This document shows, piece by piece, positions 1-9,291 of a stretch of 64,000 bases of DNA. The stretch covers positions 5,624,137 through 5,688,136 of the forward strand of contig JABAKD010000023.1 in NCBI GenBank assembly GCA_012845835.1. The letters are read 5' to 3'. Under the pieces are notes generated by a model. The model was not told the DNA's origin, did no database searches, and saw only the letters and a list, made by a program, of their open reading frames with translations. Numbering within the stretch: position 1 is the stretch's first letter; each line of letters begins with the position of its first letter. The position numbers and the translations under genes were made by a program. This stretch comes from Undaria pinnatifida (Eukaryota; Sar; Phaeophyceae; Laminariales; Alariaceae).

Positions 1-276
1 AAAGCCTACGCAACTACTCGGCACGGCATGGTGCAAAACAAACCGTGTATCATACCAACCCGTATCGCCTTAACGACACTGGCCAAGGGATTCTCCACGT
101 ACTCCTAAGTTCGACGCGGACAGAGTGCGCTCCCCAGTGGGAAAGCCTTCGCAATTGCTCTGAACTTACCGTCGCGAAACAAAACAGTACGACCCATTCG
201 GAACGAGGCCGATACGTAGGGCGTGCGCCCACAACAGAGATGGCCGGGGTAAAAGACCACCGCGGCTACCGTTGAT
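1..276. other. Unassigned left edge
   Basis: No motif, repeat end or credible coding frame was recognised. Both strands carry short open frames without family resemblance. It may be the decayed end of the M3 element that follows. Confidence 0.3.
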
Positions 277-587
277 AGGCAAGGCTGCGGAAGGGGGCTA
301 CCCCCCCCCGGTTCCCACTCCTGGACTTGAGCCACTCGCACGAGTGACTCTGTGCGTTCCCGGACGAAGAAGACATTGAGCGTTTTTTCTTTTTTGGGGG
401 GGGGGGGGGGGGGGGGGGGTAGCGAAAAGAAAAAAGTAAGCGTTTTTTCTTTTTTTTTGCGGGGGGGGAGGGGGGTAGCGTTGCTTATCATCTCGCTGCA
501 GAACCATGCTTGCGAAATTGAAACAGCACGAAAGACCAAGACCGAAACAGAACCGTTGGGTTTCCTCGTACGGGTGATCCTGAGCCC
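277..587. mobile_element. M3-family non-autonomous element, degenerate copy
   Basis: Starts with a decayed M3 end (AAGGCTGCGG) and carries the M3 internal hairpin CACTCGCACGAGTG near 323. The downstream order (GCGTT, then a G run, then a run like ATAACCATCTCATCTGCGGA, then CCTGAGCC) matches the better copy at 8944-9290. It is interrupted by a G24 run at 396-419. The right end is not sharp; M1 starts directly after it. Confidence 0.45.
396..419. repeat. Poly-G run (G24), one of many long G/C homopolymers
   Basis: Uninterrupted G tract. Comparable tracts read directly from the sequence: 2919-2934, 3368-3383, 4375-4395 and 7405-7423 (G), 8973-8995 and 9226-9251 (C), 10125-10144 (G). Most lie in or next to M2/M3 element ends. 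Exact lengths are likely to be polymorphic or error-prone. Confidence 0.9.
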
Positions 588-977
588 AGCAGACGCGTTC
601 TACGATAAAGGTGCACCACTTTTTTTTTTTTCCTGATGGTTTTCATTTTTGGGAGCTTAAGACCTCTCCCAAAATACTGATTTGGGGAGAAAAAAAAGAA
701 ACCTGCTACATAACCGGATGAAAAATCCCATGCCTTCTAGGTAACACAACGAGAATCATGAGAAGAAAAATAAATAAAAAATGGCGTTTTTTTTTTTCCC
801 CGACCATTTGGGGTTAACCCTTTTACAACTGGAAACCCGTTTTTGGGGACAAAATTACTTGGATTTAGTATAGGGAGGGGTTCGGGGGCTCTAAAGGGGT
901 GAAGAAGCTCCGTCGTTCAGGAAAAAAAAACTGCCAAAAAGAGGTATACCCTAAATACCTCTATCGTATCAGGTGCC
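588..977 (+). mobile_element. M1-family MITE, near full length, with nested insertion
   Basis: M1 elements are about 255-300 bp with inverted ends close to GACGCGTGCTACGATAGAGG. In order this copy shows the left end (GACGCGTTCTACGATAAAGG), GGGAGCTTAAGACCTCTCCC, a block like CCGGATGAAAAATCCCATG, a block like CTAGGTAACACAACGAGAAT, GAAGCTCCGTCGTTCAG, and the right end TACCTCTATCGTATCAGGTG. No coding capacity. It is lengthened by the TTAA-flanked insertion at 814-903. Confidence 0.75.
814..903 (+). mobile_element. 81-82 bp piggyBac-like MITE, copy 1
   Basis: The core is 818-899. It begins TTAA-CCCTTTT and ends TAAAGGGG-TGAA, so the right TTAA has one change. It sits exactly at the TTAA that uninterrupted M1 copies have in TTTGGGTTAAGGAGCCCC. 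Copy 2 at 4594-4682 shares nearly all internal bases. TTAA target duplication and CCC...GGG termini are piggyBac superfamily hallmarks. It has no ORF and would need a transposase supplied in trans. Confidence 0.75.
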
Positions 978-1031
978 GCCATTGCGCGAAAAAAAAGGGG
1001 CCGCAATCAAATTGAGACGCGTGCTTCGATA

Positions 1032-1290
1032 GACTGATTCTACGATAGCCACCCCCCCCCAAAAGCAACGATGCTCTTTAACGAACGTTTCATGGCTACT
1101 CCACACGAGCAAATATGCTCAGGGAAAAAAATATGTCCGCGTATTTCATTGTTCGCAAAGGGCGATCGAACGATGACGTCGGGGTGGCGACGGGCACCGT
1201 GTTTCAGGCGTTTGCGGCCGGGAGCTGGTTTCAAAACCGGCGATTTCGTCAAAGAAAAATGGGGGGGGGGGCTCTACCGAAGAACGACTC
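1032..1290 (-). mobile_element. M2-family MITE, full length
   Basis: The ends are GACTGATTCTACGATAGCC and CTACCGAAGAACGACTC, imperfect inverted repeats. The interior includes TTAACGAACGTTTCATGGCT, CGATCGAACGATGACGTCGG and GGTTTCAAAACCGGCGATTT, all shared with copies at 6169, 7151, 30077 and 63772. C and G runs lie just inside both ends. Non-coding. Confidence 0.8.
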
Positions 1291-1435
1291 GATAGAGGTG
1301 CACTGCGCAAGACGTTTTTTTTTTTCGGAGGTTCCTCCCGTTAACTTTAGGAGCTTAAGACATGCCTTTCTTAACCCAAAAAAACTGTTTTCTTCCCCAG
1401 GCTACGGCAGGGGGAATCCCTTTTGAGACCGCCGC
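1291..1435 (+). mobile_element. M1 fragment
   Basis: Retains a GATAGAGGTGCAC end, TTAGGAGCTTAAGAC and part of the following block, then breaks up. It abuts the M2 copy on its left. Confidence 0.4.
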
Positions 1436-1726
1436 ATGCTGTAGATAGAGGTAACACTTTTTGCCACTTTTTTTTTTTTTTTTTTCGTCTCTCCCTCTGA
1501 ACGACGGCGCTCCTTGACCCGAAAATCTTCGGAAAAAAAAAAAAAAAATGGCGTCGTCGGAAACAAAAAACGCCATTTTTTTTTTCTTTCTTCTACTTAT
1601 TTTTTTTTTTTTTTTGCAGGATTCTTGCTGTGTGCCTACTACGCCATGAGATTTTTCATCCGGTTGCAGTTGTCAGAAACACCCCAGCGAAAAAAAAAAA
1701 CGTGCACCTCTATCGTGGCGCGCGTC
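1436..1726 (-). mobile_element. M1-family MITE, minus orientation
   Basis: Runs from a decayed TAGATAGAGG end through CGACGGCGCTCCTTGACCC, GATTCTTGCTGTGTGCCTAC and TTTTTCATCCGGTTGCAG to the terminal CACCTCTATCGTGGCGCGCG. Several A and T runs are expanded. Same order as other minus copies. Confidence 0.65.
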
Positions 1727-1742
1727 TAGCAAAAAAAAAAAA

Positions 1743-1976
1743 CAGTAGCAGTGGCTTGAGGTCACTCGCGCGAGTAACCCCCTGTTGTTTCTTCGCGGTC
1801 TGGAAGAGGTTGCGATGTTTTGGAAATCGCGACATCAGCCCGCAATGGTGTCGGTGAGCTACGCCTGCGCGATAAAAAGTCGGCCATAAGTATTTTCGTC
1901 CGTGAGAGGTACTGAGTCACTCGCGCGAGTGTCTCAAACCCGGCCGTGAAAACGGAGGGGGGGGGGGGGGGCAAAA
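1743..1976. mobile_element. M3-family element
   Basis: Has both M3 internal hairpins: CACTCGCGCGAGTAACCCC near 1767 and GTCACTCGCGCGAGTGTCTC near 1916. The middle segment matches the copies at 30722 and 60748. It ends in a 15-base G run. Confidence 0.55.
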
Positions 1977-1983
1977 GAGAAAC

Positions 1984-2170
1984 AAAACTCGCTACCCGAT
2001 GAACGGATCCCATGACCTACGAATCATACAACGAGGATCATGCAGAAGAAAAAAATGGCCTATTACTCATTTTTATTCCGACGATTTTTGGGTTAAGAAG
2101 CCCCGTCGTCCAGAAATCATTTCAAAAACGAAAAGTGCTACTAGCCCCTATTGTAACACGCCTCCGAGGG
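1984..2170 (+). mobile_element. M1 3' portion
   Basis: Contains CCCGATGAACGGATCCCATG, a stretch like CAACGAGGATCATG, TTTTTGGGTTAAGAAGCCCC and a decayed end TGTAACACGCCTCC. The left third is missing. Confidence 0.55.
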
Positions 2171-2657
2171 CAACTTTTTGCCGTAGCTTTGGATCGTTTT
2201 TGAGCTACTAGTTGAGCGCTTAGCTTTGCGTATCTCACCCCCAACAGGATATCTTGAGCGAACCGAGGGTGAGGGCCGGATGAATAAAACCTAGGACCCT
2301 AGCTAGGTACAAACACACGTACACAATAAGATTCAGGGGCTGGTACAGACACAGGCCACCCTTTGCAGGCTTTTTCTCTACTGCTAATATGCAGGTTCCA
2401 CGTTTTTGGTCGCTTTACTTGTACTGGATAAGCTCTTGGTATTGTCAATAGTGTTCCACACACTCGCCACGGACGAACTGAACAGAGCGTTCAATTCCGC
2501 GAGGCAAAAAGCATCATCCCCTTTTTTTCCTAGACACGCGCGTATGCCTTCAAAGGCATGTGAAACCCTTTTTTTTCATCTCCAGCCTGTGCATTCCATA
2601 TCTTACGCCTTGCTCTAGGCGACCAGGGGAATACCATAACACATGCAGCACATTTTA
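2171..2657. other. Unassigned 0.5 kb
   Basis: No element end, tandem repeat or credible gene recognised. The short plus-strand frame at 2406-2618 has no family resemblance. Confidence 0.3.
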
Positions 2658-2659
2658 TC

Positions 2660-2772
2660 AAACAAGAACTACTTTTTTTTTCTTCTCCTGACGATTTGTT
2701 TTGGGGTTAACGAGCCCCGCCATTCCGAAAATCAAAAGAAAACCCCCAAAAAATGCATGTTGCAGCACGCGT
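2660..2772 (+). mobile_element. M1 right-end fragment
   Basis: CTCCTGACGATTTG, GGGGTTAACGAGCCCCGCC and a terminal TGCAGCACGCGTC match the right third of M1. Confidence 0.55.
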
Positions 2773-2839
2773 CCCCCCGTCACGGGTTGAACGGAATTCG
2801 ATCTCCCTCGCGTACCTGAAGTCCACTGTGCCTTCGTTA

Positions 2840-3400
2840 GAGCATCTGATGGAGGAGGTTTCCACGGGGTGGAACCCAAGCGTTCTGTCGTCGGGAGGGG
2901 TGGGGGGGGGGGAGGAGCGGGGGGGGGGGGGGGGCGCACTCTTTCGTTGTTTGGGGCTGAGATATTTTCCTCCTTGGTCCTACATCACGTTCGAGACGAG
3001 GCAGGGGATGGAGGGGGCGATGGTTATAGAGTCTGATAGAGAGGCAATTGCCACTGGATGAAAGAGGCAGGTGTTTGGTCAGCAGGACATGGGGGGGGGG
3101 GGGGGGAGGGGGGGGGCATCAGAGCCTCCAATGAAGGGTATTTCCATTGGGTGGAAGCCAAGTCTTTTTCTTGGTGGGAAGGGCAAGGGCCATAGAAGCA
3201 GCAAATCGAGGAAGTTTACAATGGGCTATGAAAGCCAAGCGTTCTGTAGGCGAGAAACGTGGGTGGGTTGGGGTGGGCGGGAGCGCCAGAGCTTCCTATC
3301 CTGTGGCGGCGGCTTTCATCCGGTTGATGACCAAGCGTTCTGTGAGCTGGAAAGGGTGGGGTGGGGTGGGGGGGGGGGGGGGGTTGAAACGATGAAATTT
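2840..3400 (+). repeat. G-rich degenerate minisatellite
   Basis: Diverged copies of GGGTGGAAGCCAAGCGTTCTG occur near 2870, 3150, 3235 and 3330, separated by G-rich DNA with runs of 10-16 G. The plus-strand frames here (Gly/Trp rich) are products of composition, not genes. Strong G-quadruplex potential is expected on the plus strand. Confidence 0.55.
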
Positions 3401-3591
3401 TTCCACTGATTGTGGAGACGACTTGTTCTGTGCGCTAGGGGTCATGGCACCTGTCTGATGAGTTTCACGCAGGGTGAAGAGGCTTTCTACGGTGCCCCTC
3501 CCCTCCCCCCCCCCCATCTTTTCTCAAGCCAAATCGCCGTTTTTGAATCCAGCTCCAGGCCGTATCTCCTGAAATTCGGTGCCGCTTGCCA

Positions 3592-3775
3592 CGACGCGTG
3601 CTACGATAAAGGTGTATGCACACCACGATTTTTCTGATTCATGAAGAACTTTCCTCAATTTGGGAGCTTAAGACCTCTCCCAAAAACCGATAATTTTGGA
3701 GAAGTACAAAACCGCTGCCGGGTGCCAAATCCGATGGCCTAGGTACACAGCGAGAATCCAAAAATCGCCTATCTT
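3592..3775 (+). mobile_element. M1 5' portion
   Basis: Begins GACGCGTGCTACGATAAAGG, then TTTGGGAGCTTAAGACCTCT and a GATGGCCTAGGTACACAGCG block. It is cut off where the M2 element starts. Confidence 0.65.
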
Positions 3776-4328
3776 CTCATGAAACGAAATCGCCGGTTTT
3801 TATTCCAGCCCCCGACCGTACCTCCTGAAAAATACGGTTGCGCCGCTCGCCACCCCGACGCCACCCCGACGCCACCATTCGATGGTCCTTTGTAAACAAA
3901 GAAAAATACATGGAGATACAGACCAAGGCTACGGTATTGTGGCATCATACCCCCATTATCAGTACTTGTACCGGAATTGAGCCACTCGCACGAATGACTC
4001 AGTACCTCACAGGGACAAGAATGCTTTTAGGCGTTTTTTTTGTGGGGGGCGGAGGGGCAGCGTTCGAACACAACCATTCTCCATTGCGAACTGATTTTCG
4101 TCAAGAAAACCTAACACCGCATGGTGAAAAAGGGGGTTACTCGCGCGAGCGACCCCGAGCTCCAATGCAAACGAACGGGCCCAAAAGAGATCCCCCCTAC
4201 GCCGTAGCCTGGGTCATGCTTTGATCATATCATCCTTCCTCGTGTCGAGCAGCCATATGGACGAAGGGTTTGTTAAATGAAATCTCTGGTGTGAGGGGGG
4301 GGGGGTTGGGGGGGGGGAGGATCAGTCT
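3776..4328 (+). mobile_element. M2-family MITE split by an M3 insertion
   Basis: The left part (3776-3921) has AACGAAATCGCCGGTTTTTA and CACCATTCGATGGTCCTTTG. The right part (4215-4328) has TCCTTCCTCGTGTCGAGCAG and ends in a G-rich AGGATCAGTCTC. In uninterrupted M2 copies these halves adjoin. The left terminal inverted repeat itself is missing. Confidence 0.7.
3922..4214 (+). mobile_element. M3-family element with clear inverted ends
   Basis: The ends are ACCAAGGCTACGG (3922-3934) and CCGTAGCCTGGGT (4202-4214), a 13-base inverted repeat with one mismatch. Inside are two hairpin motifs (CCACTCGCACGAATGACTC and TTACTCGCGCGAGCGACCCC), the best definition of M3. It interrupts an M2 copy, so it is younger than that copy. 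Confidence 0.7.
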
Positions 4329-4524
4329 CAATTGCGATCGTTCGGCAGGCGGGAGGGGAGGGGAGGGGAGGGGCGGGGGGGGGGGGGGGGGGGGGCGTTA
4401 CAGAATCTGACGGGAATACACCAGGAAACAGAGGAGGCTTCCAATGGCCGGAAGGAAGAGGGGCAAGGGGTGAAGGGGCCTCAGAGGTAGATCAACTCCA
4501 CGAGACAAATGCTCCGGTGGGGCG
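4329..4524. repeat. G-rich spacer
   Basis: Repeated AGGGG units and a G21 run (4375-4395), then plain sequence without recognised features. Confidence 0.5.
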
Positions 4525-4805
4525 GGATGCGTGCTACCACTGAGGCATCACTTTTCGTCTGAAACGGTTCCTCAACGACGGGGCGAGCGACCCTTAACCC
4601 CTTTACAACTGGAAACCCTTTTTGGGGACAAAATTACTTGGATTTAGTATAGGGAGGGGTTTGGGGGCTCCAAAAGGGTTAACCCAAAATCGTCGGATTT
4701 TCGCCGCATTTTTTTCAAAAAAGAAAACGATTTTTCTGGTGTTTCCACGCCCCATGGGATTATTCATCCGGCTAGAGGAGTTATATTTTTGTCCATAACA
4801 GATAC
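4525..4805 (-). mobile_element. M1-family MITE, minus orientation, with nested insertion
   Basis: Starts ATGCGTGCTACCACTGAGGC, continues CAACGACGGGGC, is interrupted at TTAA by the 81 bp element, then resumes with CCCAAAATCGTCGG, a block like CCCCATGGGATTATTCATCC and CCGGCTAGAGG. The right end is lost. Confidence 0.65.
4594..4682 (+). mobile_element. 81 bp piggyBac-like MITE, copy 2
   Basis: The core is 4598-4678, flanked by an exact TTAA on each side (4594-4597 and 4679-4682), with termini CCCCTTT and AAAAGGG. Nearly identical to 818-899. It lies on the same window strand as copy 1 while its host M1 is in the opposite orientation. The two therefore arose by separate insertions at the same M1 TTAA, not by duplication of a filled site. 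Confidence 0.8.
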
Positions 4806-4957
4806 ATATTTATTTTTTTGTCATGTATTTTTTTTTTGTGTCTTAGGATCCGGCTGTGAGGATCCTCAGCGAAACATTAAAAGGATCTCTGCCATACATA
4901 CCATGGATCGCACGAGTGACTATGTATATCTCATCTCACGGACGAGAGACCCGAAGC

Positions 4958-5235
4958 TACGGCAGGGAGGTCGCTTGAGGGGCCTCTTTTTTTTTTCAAG
5001 CGGGTCTGACTCACTCGCGCGCGAGTCCCCCCCCCCTGGGCCTTTTGCGATCTTTAAAGCTTTTTGTCGAGTGCAATTGCTTTTCCTCTCTGGCGATAAA
5101 AAAACCCCGCCAGATGTGGAATGATCAGCTACGCTGCGCTAAACTGATAGATAGCCTGCTGAAGACTGGTTTGCCGTGAGGTACAGAGCCACTCGGGCGA
5201 GTGGCCCGGAAGGCGGAGGTGAAAAAAGAAGGGCC
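4958..5235. mobile_element. M3-family element
   Basis: Begins GAAGCTACGGCAGGGAGG, has TCACTCGCGCGCGAGTCCCC near 5011 and GCCACTCGGGCGAGTGGCCC near 5187, with GGCCTTTTGCGATCTTTAAA between as in other M3 copies. The right end is not resolved. Confidence 0.55.
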
Positions 5236-5290
5236 ACCCCCTGCCGGGTAGACGCGTTTTTTTTGTTTTTTGTTTTTTCCTCGGAAAGAA

Positions 5291-5671
5291 AGACGCGTGC
5301 TACGAGATATGGAGGCATCACTTTTCGTCCGAAAAGGTTTTCTGAATGACGGGGCTTCCTTAACCCAACACCGTCGGAAATGCCGCGTGCTACGGTATAG
5401 AGGTATTAAGGTATACCGTTTTTTGGCTGAAATGGTTCCTGAATGACGGGGCTTCCTTAACCCAAAACCGTCGGAAATGCCGCGTGCTACGGTATAGAGG
5501 TATTAAGGTATACCGTTTTTTGGCGGAAATGGTTTCTGAATGACGGGGCTTCCTTGACCCAAAACCGTCGGAAATGCCGCGTGCTACGGTATAGATATAC
5601 TAAGGTATACCGTTTTTTGGCTGAAATGGTTTCTGAATGACGGGGCTTCCTTAACCCAAAACCGTCGGAAA
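5291..5671 (+). repeat. Tandem array of an M1 end, units of 90, 97, 97 and 97 bp
   Basis: Unit starts are 5291, 5381, 5478 and 5575. Each unit begins with the M1 terminus (CGCGTGCTACGGTATAGAGG in the later three) and runs through TGACGGGGCTTCC and CCCAAAACCGTCGGAAA. The last three differ at only a few bases, so amplification was recent relative to the element. Confidence 0.85.
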
Positions 5672-5893
5672 CGAAAACGAGCCGTTTTTTTTTTTTCTTT
5701 TTTGTTGCACGATTCTCGTTGTGTACCCAGGCCGCCACGTGTTTCTTTTTTTTTATCCGGAGAATTGCAGTATTTTCTTTTTCCTCCAAAAATCAAGATC
5801 AGGTTTCTGGGGGTAGAGGTCTCAGGCTTCCAAAATTTTGAGGGTAGTACTGAGGAAAAAAAAAAGTGGTGCACCTTCATCGTAGCACGCCTC
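5291..5893 (-). mobile_element. M1-family MITE with amplified terminus
   Basis: The minus-oriented body (5672-5893) contains ACGATTCTCGTTGTGTACCC, TTATCCGGAGAATTGCAG, GGGGTAGAGGTCTCAGGC and the end GCACCTTCATCGTAGCACGC. Its left terminal segment is present four times in tandem (5291-5671) instead of once. Confidence 0.7.
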
Positions 5894-5996
5894 CAAGCCA
5901 GTTGTTTGGCTTAAGACATGTGTTAAGCTCCCGAATTGAGGAACCTTTCGGGAAAATAAAATAAATGTGGGGCGCACCTCCATCGTGTAGCACGCG
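5894..5996 (-). mobile_element. M1 end fragment
   Basis: TTAAGCTCCCGAATTGAGG then GGGGCGCACCTCCATCGTG and TAGCACGCGTC, the outermost 100 bp of a minus M1 copy. Confidence 0.55.
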
Positions 5997-6168
5997 TCGT
6001 CGCGACAACAACCCCCCCCCGTCCCCCCACCCCGCAGCCTCTTGTTCACAAAAGAGTACTTTGAATAGATTATTTTGGGCAAAGCGTAGACTCTAACTAA
6101 CCGTTCCGGTGTAGATGAATTCATACTGCAAAAAAAAAAAACTGGCCGCCGAAAATCTCTTACCGGAG

Positions 6169-6424
6169 TTGGCTGATTCTACGATAGCCCCCCCCCCCCG
6201 AAACCAACGATTTCTTTAACGGACGTTTCATGGCTGTTCGACACGAGGAAATATGCTATGCGAAAATCGTCTTCATGTATTTCCTTGTTGGCAAAGGAGT
6301 ATCGAACGATGACGTCGGGGTGGCGAGGGCCGCCATATTTCGGGAGATACGGCCGGAAGCTGGTTTCAAAACCGGCGATTTCGTCAAAGAAATGTTGGCG
6401 GGGCTACTGTGGGAAGACTACGTA
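6169..6424 (-). mobile_element. M2-family MITE, full length
   Basis: Starts CTGATTCTACGATAGCCCC with a C run, then TTAACGGACGTTTCATGGCT, CGAACGATGACGTCGGGGTG, GGTTTCAAAACCGGCGATTT and a decayed right end GGCTACTGTGGGAAGACTAC. The plus-strand frame through it is not a gene. Confidence 0.8.
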
Positions 6425-6794
6425 ACGGAACAGACAGAGGGAGGGGGGGGGGGTTCACTCGCGCGAGTGGCCCCGAGCCACGCTGCGAAAAGCGAAACCC
6501 AAAACAATGGAAACCCCCCTTGCCGGTGGGGGGGCGTCGAAGCATCTGTTTGAGTGCCCAGGTTTCGCGACCAGTTGTAAGGGACGAATGACGCTTTGCT
6601 ACGACAGCGGGGTGCACGCACCCTTTGCTTTTGCCCCTCTTGAGGGTGGCTGCTTTAAGGAGCGTGTGTGGATGGATCTCATCACCCGCGAGCTGACTGT
6701 GACAAAAAACTGAGAGGATAGAAAAAAACAAGGCCGCGCCAGGAAGGGGGGGAGGGGGGGGGGGGGGTGAACCCCGCTTTTCACTCTAGCGGGG
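6425..6794. mobile_element. M3 fragment and unassigned DNA
   Basis: A G run followed by TTCACTCGCGCGAGTGGCCC (near 6455) is the right part of an M3 copy. From about 6600 to 6794 only a G-rich stretch was seen. No gene. Confidence 0.4.
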
Positions 6795-7083
6795 AACGCT
6801 GGCGACGATATAGGCGGCACTTTTCGTCTGAAATGGTTTCTGACTGACGGACGGGGCTCCTTAACCCAAAATCGTCAGAAATTGGACATTTTTTTTTTTT
6901 TTTTTCATGATTCTCGTTGTATACCTAGAGGCCGTGGGATTTTTTTGTCTCATCATCCGGGTGGCGGTACTATTTGTCTCTCCAAATTAGTTTTCGGGGG
7001 AGAGGGTCTTAAGCGGGCTCCCCAAATTGAGGAACCTCGCCAGACGAAAAAAAAAGTGGTGCACATCTATCGTACCGCGCGTC
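6795..7083 (-). mobile_element. M1-family MITE, complete minus copy
   Basis: Runs from CGACGATATAGGCGGCAC through TCCTTAACCCAAAATCGTCA, GATTCTCGTTGTATACCTAG, TCTCATCATCCGGGTGGCGG, GGTCTTAAGCGGGCTCCCC and GGTGCACATCTATCGTACCG to CGCGTC. One of the best templates for the family consensus. Confidence 0.8.
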
Positions 7084-7150
7084 GGGGGTGCAGAGCCACT
7101 CGCACCACGAGTGACGCTCTGTTTCTCGCTGGCAAGAAGACCATCATTAT

Positions 7151-7441
7151 TATGACTCGTTCTACGGCAGCCCCCCCCCCCCCCCAAGTTTTCTTTAACG
7201 AGATCGCCGGTTTCAAAGCCCCAGCTCCCGGTCGTATCTCCTTAAATACGGTGTCCCTCGACACTCCGACCAAATCGTCGATCGATAGGCCCTTTGCACA
7301 CAAGAGAATCTATGGATACTACTTTGTTTTCAACGGTATCCTTCCTCTTGTCCCGAGCAGCCATGAAACATCCGATGAAGAAAATCGCTGTTTTTCTTTT
7401 TTTTGGGGGGGGGGGGGGGGGGGTATCGTAGAATCAGTCTT
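7151..7441 (+). mobile_element. M2-family MITE, full length
   Basis: The left end is TGACTCGTTCTACGGCAGCC plus a C run and the right end is a G19 run plus TATCGTAGAATCAGTC. Inside are GAGATCGCCGGTTTCAAAGC and CCATGAAACATCCGATGAAG. Both homopolymers lie at the inner edge of the inverted repeats. Confidence 0.85.
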
Positions 7442-7590
7442 ATAGGTGACTTTTTGCTTTTTTGGCGCAGGGTAGCTTGCCATTCCACGGCCTGTATTCG
7501 TGTCGGAGAAACCAAGCAGCAGCAGAAAAAAAAGGGCCAAATGCCACACACGAACTTGGTGGGTCACTCGAGCACGAGCGACCCCGAGCC

Positions 7591-7843
7591 GACGCGTGCT
7601 ACGATAAGAGGTACACCTTTTTTTGGCTATTTTTTCTTCACAATGACGGGGCTTCTTAACCCAAACCTATGCCATGTTTAATTTTTTTTTTTCATCCGGT
7701 ACATACGTGTAGCAGTTTTTTTTTTCCTTGCCTCCAAATCTGTTTTTAGCGGGGGGGGGGGAGAGGTCTTAAGCTCCCAAATTTTTACTGGTAGGAACAC
7801 CCTCAGAAACAAAGCGGTGCACCCCGCTATCGTAGCACGCGTC
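7591..7843 (-). mobile_element. M1-family MITE, complete minus copy
   Basis: The outer ends are GACGCGTGCTACGATAAGAG and CCGCTATCGTAGCACGCGTC, an almost perfect inverted pair 253 bp apart. The interior keeps TTCATCCGGTACATAC and GAGGTCTTAAGCTCCCAAAT. Confidence 0.85.
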
Positions 7844-7879
7844 AGCCAAGGTCCCAAAAGCGACCCCCCCCGCCTTAAG

Positions 7880-8192
7880 GACGCGTGCTACGATAGGTAA
7901 GAGGCGCACCACTTTTGTGTTTTTTTTCGGAGGTTCCTTACCTTGGAGAGCTTAAGACCTCTCCCCCCCCCCGCCCTAAAAAAACTGGTTTGGAGTAAAA
8001 AACAAAACCACTGCTACGTATGTACCGGATGAAATTTTTTTTTTCCCATGGAGCCTAGGTACACAACAAGACCTACGCCCGAAAAAAAATGACTTTTTTC
8101 TTTTTACGATTGTGGGTTAAGAAGGAGCCCCCGCCATTCAGAAACCAACTCCGGCGAAAAATACTACTACTGCCTCCATGGTAGCATTCGTC
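7880..8192 (+). mobile_element. M1-family MITE, complete plus copy
   Basis: Starts GACGCGTGCTACGATAGGTA, then GAGAGCTTAAGACCTCTCCC, ACCGGATGAAA, CCTAGGTACACAACAAGACC, GTGGGTTAAGAAGGAGCCCC and the decayed end ATGGTAGCATTCGTC. It faces the minus copy just to its left, giving a head-to-head pair 36 bp apart. Confidence 0.8.
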
Positions 8193-8204
8193 TATACAAA
8201 ACCT

Positions 8205-8730
8205 TGCGGAAGGGGGAATGTTACGATATACACCCATCTCCGTCGTGAAATCAGTTTTTTTTGAGAGAAAACTCGTCGCACGACGAGTGACTTACTTCCC
8301 TGCACCTCACAGACCAAAAAAAAAAACTTTTTTCATATTACCCTTTTTTTTAGGCCCAGAGAGCGTAGATCTATCTTCCCATCATTCCATTGTCACATAC
8401 ATGCGGAATCTTGATACAATAGCAAGATTCGAAACGGCCCGAAAGCTTAACGCCGCAAAAGGAACAGGCAGAGGGGGGGGGGGGGGTTACTCGCGCGAAT
8501 GTCCCCGAGCCACCGCAAACCAGGCCCCAAAAGCCCCCCACCCCCCCCAACGTAGCTACGATAGAGGACGCAGGTTGCGATAAGGGGCTCCTTTTTTTAG
8601 GGCCTTTTTTTTTCTCCAGTTGTGGCCGTAGTCACTCGCGCGATTGACCCCCTGTTCCTTTTGCGGTCTTACGCTTTTCGGTGCTCTAATTTTAGTCATA
8701 TCTAGCGACGTGAATCCGCAACGCCTTCAG
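8205..8730. mobile_element. Two adjoining degenerate M3 copies
   Basis: Motifs recognised: CTTGCGGAAGGGGGAATG (start), GTTACTCGCGCGAATGTCCC near 8487, GTAGCTACGATAGAGGACGC near 8551, then AGTCACTCGCGCGATTGACC near 8631 with TTTTGCGGTCTTACGCTTTT. Boundaries are approximate. Confidence 0.45.
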
Positions 8731-8838
8731 AGGCGTGCTACGGTAGAGGCAGCAAGGTATACCTCTTTTTGGCTAATAAAATGTGTGTGTGTTTTTTTGT
8801 CTGAATGGCGGGACTCCTTGACCCCAAAATCGTCGGGG
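8731..8838 (-). mobile_element. M1 end fragment
   Basis: AGGCGTGCTACGGTAGAGGC, then AAGGTATACCTCTTTTTGGC and CCCCAAAATCGTCGG. This is the same terminal segment that is amplified at 5291-5671. Confidence 0.6.
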
Positions 8839-8943
8839 AAAAAAAATAATAATAGGCCGGTCTTGTTTTTTGTTTTTTCCTTTTAATCGACGAAACGACC
8901 TGTATACACGGTATACACTGGGTACATGCTTGGCGCAGCGTGG

Positions 8944-9290
8944 CTTGAGACCAAGGCTACGGTAGGGAGTGACCCCCCCCCCCCCCCCCCCCCCCAATTA
9001 ATCACTACCGGGTTTGAGCCACTCGCGCGAGTGGCTCAGAGCACCTCGCGGACAACAGGTGCGTTAGGCGATGTCTTTGGGGGGGGCGCAAGCGGAAAGA
9101 TAACCATCTCATCTGCGGACTGATTTTTCGTCAAGTTATCTCATACCGAAAACAGGACACAGGGGGGAGGTCACTCGCGCGACTGACCTCGGGCCATCGC
9201 AAAAAAAAAGGCCCTAAAGAGAGGACCCCCCCCCCCCCCCCCCCCCCCCCCTCCCGCCCCCCCCTATATCGTAGCATTGATCCCGGAGCC
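8944..9290 (+). mobile_element. M3-family element, long copy
   Basis: Begins GAGACCAAGGCTACGGTAGG, then a C23 run, GAGCCACTCGCGCGAGTGGC, ACAACAGGTGCGTTAGGCGA, ACCATCTCATCTGCGGACTG, GGTCACTCGCGCGACTGACC, a C26 run and a decayed end TATATCGTAGCATTGATC. Shows M3 organisation well. Non-coding. Confidence 0.65.
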
Positions 9291-9291
9291 C

